In this document: one piece after another, positions 33,201 to 33,729 of the stretch | Layout of the letters: each line of letters opens with the position of its first letter | Position numbering within the stretch: the stretch's first letter is position 1 | Assembly: GCA_949841325.1 (NCBI GenBank) | Contig: CATKZK010000012.1 | Coordinates: 1-33,729 of the forward strand | Direction of reading: 5' to 3' | Length of the DNA: 33,729 nucleotides | Source of the DNA: an uncultured Bacilli bacterium | Lineage (GTDB): Bacteria > Bacillota_I > Bacilli_A > RF39 > UBA660 | Notes under the pieces: generated by a model | The model's input: the letters and a program-made list of their open reading frames with translations, nothing else | What the model was told of the DNA's origin: nothing | Databases searched by the model: none | Translations under genes and position numbers: made by a program

Positions 33201-33499
33201 ATCCAATTGCACCACATAGTACAGAAGAATTAAACGAAGTTTATGCGTTAGGATTGCCATTATGTGAATCTGCTTGGCCAGAATTTGATGAATCAAAAAT
33301 AGTAGAAGATGAAATTACTTTAGGTGTTCAGGTAAATGGAAAATTAAGAGGAACCATTACAGTTTCTTTAGATGCATCAGAAGAGGACATCAAAGAACTT
33401 GCCTTTAAAGAAGAAAATGTGATGCGTCATATTGAAGGAAAAGATATCGTAAAAGTAATTGTCATAAAGGGAAAAATTATTAATATTGTCGCGAAATAG
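30206..33499 (+). CDS. leuS: Leucyl-tRNA synthetase with two inserted Nudix hydrolase domains
   Basis: The enzyme charges tRNA-Leu. It has 1097 residues, against about 804 in Bacillus. Landmarks: FPYPSG..GLHVGH (35-47, HIGH-type), zinc-like CPQC...CEQC (154-174), CP1 editing domain with TTRCDTLFGATY (241-252; Cys where Pro is usual) and MAVPAHDERDYEF (332-344, conserved Asp338), RDW and SRQRFWGEPIP (713-728), a second CPTC...CPKC group (732-779), MPQWAGSSWYF, and KMSKSKGN (876-883). Between residues about 358 and 675 lie two Nudix domains. Box 1 is G408...REVKEETGY (422-430) and box 2 is G573...REIAEETGY (587-595); both fit GX5EX7REUXEEXGU exactly. Between them, residues 513-526 resemble the EAYTGDGEHINS segment of normal LeuRS. 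The frame is unbroken. Transcription is under leucine T-box control, and a terminator follows. Confidence 0.95.
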   Translation: MKLTIEQKWQKYWDEHHVFEVKNEGKKPYYILVEFPYPSGDGLHVGHVRSYTAQDAIARMKRMQGYNVLFPMGWDAFGSPAERYAIRNHIHPKEAVKENIKNFKGQMKRLGFSFDWTREFSTTDPEYYKWTQWQFLQFYKNGMAYKDTIPVNWCPQCKNVLSNEDAQGGVCEQCGSQVVQKEKSQWMLRMSDYAEDLLTGLEDTHFAEKVKLGQINWIGKSTGAHVNFKIEGHDQEFTVFTTRCDTLFGATYCVLAPEHKVVDEITTEEKREEVAKYKDACALKNDMERTELNKEKTGVFTGAYAINPVNKERIPIYISDYVLATYGTGAIMAVPAHDERDYEFAKKFGIPIRQVLAKSFNGTGDSAIREGKPVTNRNVVNVVIKHPTENKYLCVHNKKFNWINFVMGGIEENEFVIEAGIREVKEETGYTDIAIEKEMEFIYFDNFYAAHKDVNRHIKCHTILGKLNSLDAIERSQEEIDLADVMWIEEDKLISTLSTEAHKYDAMRAIHGEGAMTEDGVHIHSSKEMEITGVPHENETNKNSIVAIVYDEKCDKYLTINWHELGGRLFIGGTRKEGEPVEECARREIAEETGYTNLELISILPKINHHYYAYNKDKYFNIISTGLYFKLIDDEKVALHLDADEKFDVEWVSQDIVLEEIKDELHRKTYEYMNNSESILDLDGLDKKEAIDKMIKWLEANNCGSAQVNYKMRDWIFSRQRFWGEPIPMINCPTCGWVPMNESDLPLVLPDVTEYEPTDDGESPLAKITEWVNCKCPKCGGDAKRETDTMPQWAGSSWYFLRFMDAHNDSEFASMDAMKYWNRVNWYNGGMEHTARHLLYARFWVQMLYNFGLVPNKEMIDIRVSHGMILGSNHEKMSKSKGNVINPDAIVNEFGADTLRIYEMFIGDYQQDASWSVDSLKGCKRFLDRIERIGEKLNEKQGYTNEMLAHKTIKKVSNDLVTLKYNTAVSALMIMLNEYEKFEEGISKEDYRLLLTLLYPIAPHSTEELNEVYALGLPLCESAWPEFDESKIVEDEITLGVQVNGKLRGTITVSLDASEEDIKELAFKEENVMRHIEGKDIVKVIVIKGKIINIVAK
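31340..31720 (+). other. Nudix domain 1 inside leuS
   Basis: Residues about 379-505. It starts with the strand NVVNVVIKHPTENKYLCVHNKKFNW, has the Nudix box at 408-430, and continues through HIKCHTILGKL and VMWIEEDKL. All box residues expected to bind metal (RE..EE) are intact, so it is probably active on a nucleoside-diphosphate-linked substrate. Confidence 0.88.
31835..32215 (+). other. Nudix domain 2 inside leuS
   Basis: Residues about 544-670. It opens with SIVAIVYDEKCDKYLTINWHELGGRLFIGG, has the Nudix box at 573-595, then KYFNIISTGLYFKL and DVEWVSQDIVL. It differs widely from domain 1 outside the box, so it is not a recent tandem copy. Confidence 0.88.
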
Positions 33500-33522
33500 G
33501 ATTACTGAGTAATCCTTTTTTT
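33498..33522 (+). terminator. Rho-independent terminator after leuS
   Basis: AGGATTAC (33498-33505) and GTAATCCT (33509-33516) form a perfect stem followed by T. Confidence 0.85.
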
Positions 33523-33598
33523 GTGATTTCTTTTATTTAGTGTCAATGAAATGTACAAATTGATGTGTTCTATATAGAAACTACTAAAACATATGTAC

Positions 33599-33653
33599 AA
33601 AAAAAAATGGTAAAATGATAGTAGGAAAGTACGTCCTATTGGAGGTTTATCAT
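33599..33653 (+). promoter_or_regulatory. Second copy of the poly-A promoter/leader cassette
   Basis: A run of 9 A (33599-33607), then TAAAAT (33611-33616), a leader with AGGA..TCCT complementarity, and RBS TGGAGG, aligned with the cassette at 25112-25157. No good -35 is seen at the usual distance with this tract length. Upstream, TTCTATATAGAA (33568-33579) is a perfect palindrome and ATGTACAAA occurs twice (33551-33559 and 33593-33601). Confidence 0.55.
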
Positions 33654-33729
33654 ATGAAAAGAAGAAGGTTTTTAATGTATGTAGCTATAATCTTAATGTC
33701 AATCGGATTTGCAGCCGTAAGTACGACAT
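33654..33729 (+). CDS. N-terminus of a secreted or surface protein, 3' truncated
   Basis: The ATG at 33654 follows TGGAGG at normal spacing. The 25 visible residues (MKRRRFLMYVAIILMSIGFA, then AVSTT) are a signal peptide: basic start, hydrophobic core and an AAVS-like cleavage region. The rest is outside the window. Confidence 0.65.
   Translation, partial: MKRRRFLMYVAIILMSIGFAAVSTT

Overview
The window is AT-rich DNA from a low-GC Gram-positive bacterium. It carries gpsB next to the RNase P RNA, then a rodZ-like gene, pgsA and recA in the order known from Bacillus, a leucine T-box leader, and strong GGAGG ribosome binding sites. Several genes end in TGA, so UGA is a stop and the Mycoplasma code does not apply. 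The best guess is an uncultured, possibly gut-associated member of the Bacilli (Erysipelotrichales/RF39-like or Acholeplasma-like). This is inferred from style and gene order only.

Layout. 1-3.2 kb: the C-terminal end of a surface/phage-type lectin-fold protein, a membrane-anchored cell-wall amidase and a lipoprotein with a cysteine-amidase-like domain. 3.2-6.2 kb: gpsB, rnpB, rodZ-like, pgsA and recA (recA has a LexA-like box). 6.3-10.9 kb: a membrane-anchored thioredoxin-fold protein, a coiled-coil protein, a gene with an anomalous start, a CofE-like protein and an unknown. 10.9-12.0 kb: a complete retron (promoter, folded msr-msd RNA with a perfect 10-bp a1/a2 repeat, and a reverse transcriptase). 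It is followed by a gene with a possible kinase-like domain that could be its effector. 13.4-15.4 kb: uvrB on the minus strand. 15.4-17.7 kb: a KilA-N gene and a probable ASCH-domain gene between two copies of a diverged direct repeat, which looks like a small island. 17.8-20.5 kb: four minus-strand genes of unknown function, one kinase-like and paired with a membrane protein. 20.7-25.0 kb: a membrane protein, a CBS/DRTGG-type family II pyrophosphatase and small membrane or cytosolic unknowns. 25.1-25.5 kb: a small membrane protein behind a promoter containing a run of 17 A. Its -10/leader/RBS cassette recurs at the right edge before a secreted-protein gene. 25.5-27.1 kb: rpsD with a pseudoknotted leader, and a TatD nuclease. 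27.2-29.6 kb: a GH31 glycosidase. 29.6-33.5 kb: a leucine T-box controlling a small membrane protein and leuS.

The most notable items are: (1) a 1097-residue leucyl-tRNA synthetase with two complete Nudix hydrolase domains inserted in series between the CP1 editing domain and the RDW/SRQRFWGEP segment, all under T-box control; (2) the retron and its unknown partner gene; (3) the poly-A promoter cassette at two loci, which resembles phase-variable promoters; (4) the direct-repeat-bounded KilA-N island. No tRNA, 5S/16S/23S rRNA, CRISPR array, transposase or integrase gene was seen. All functional statements come from reading motifs by eye; no database search was run.
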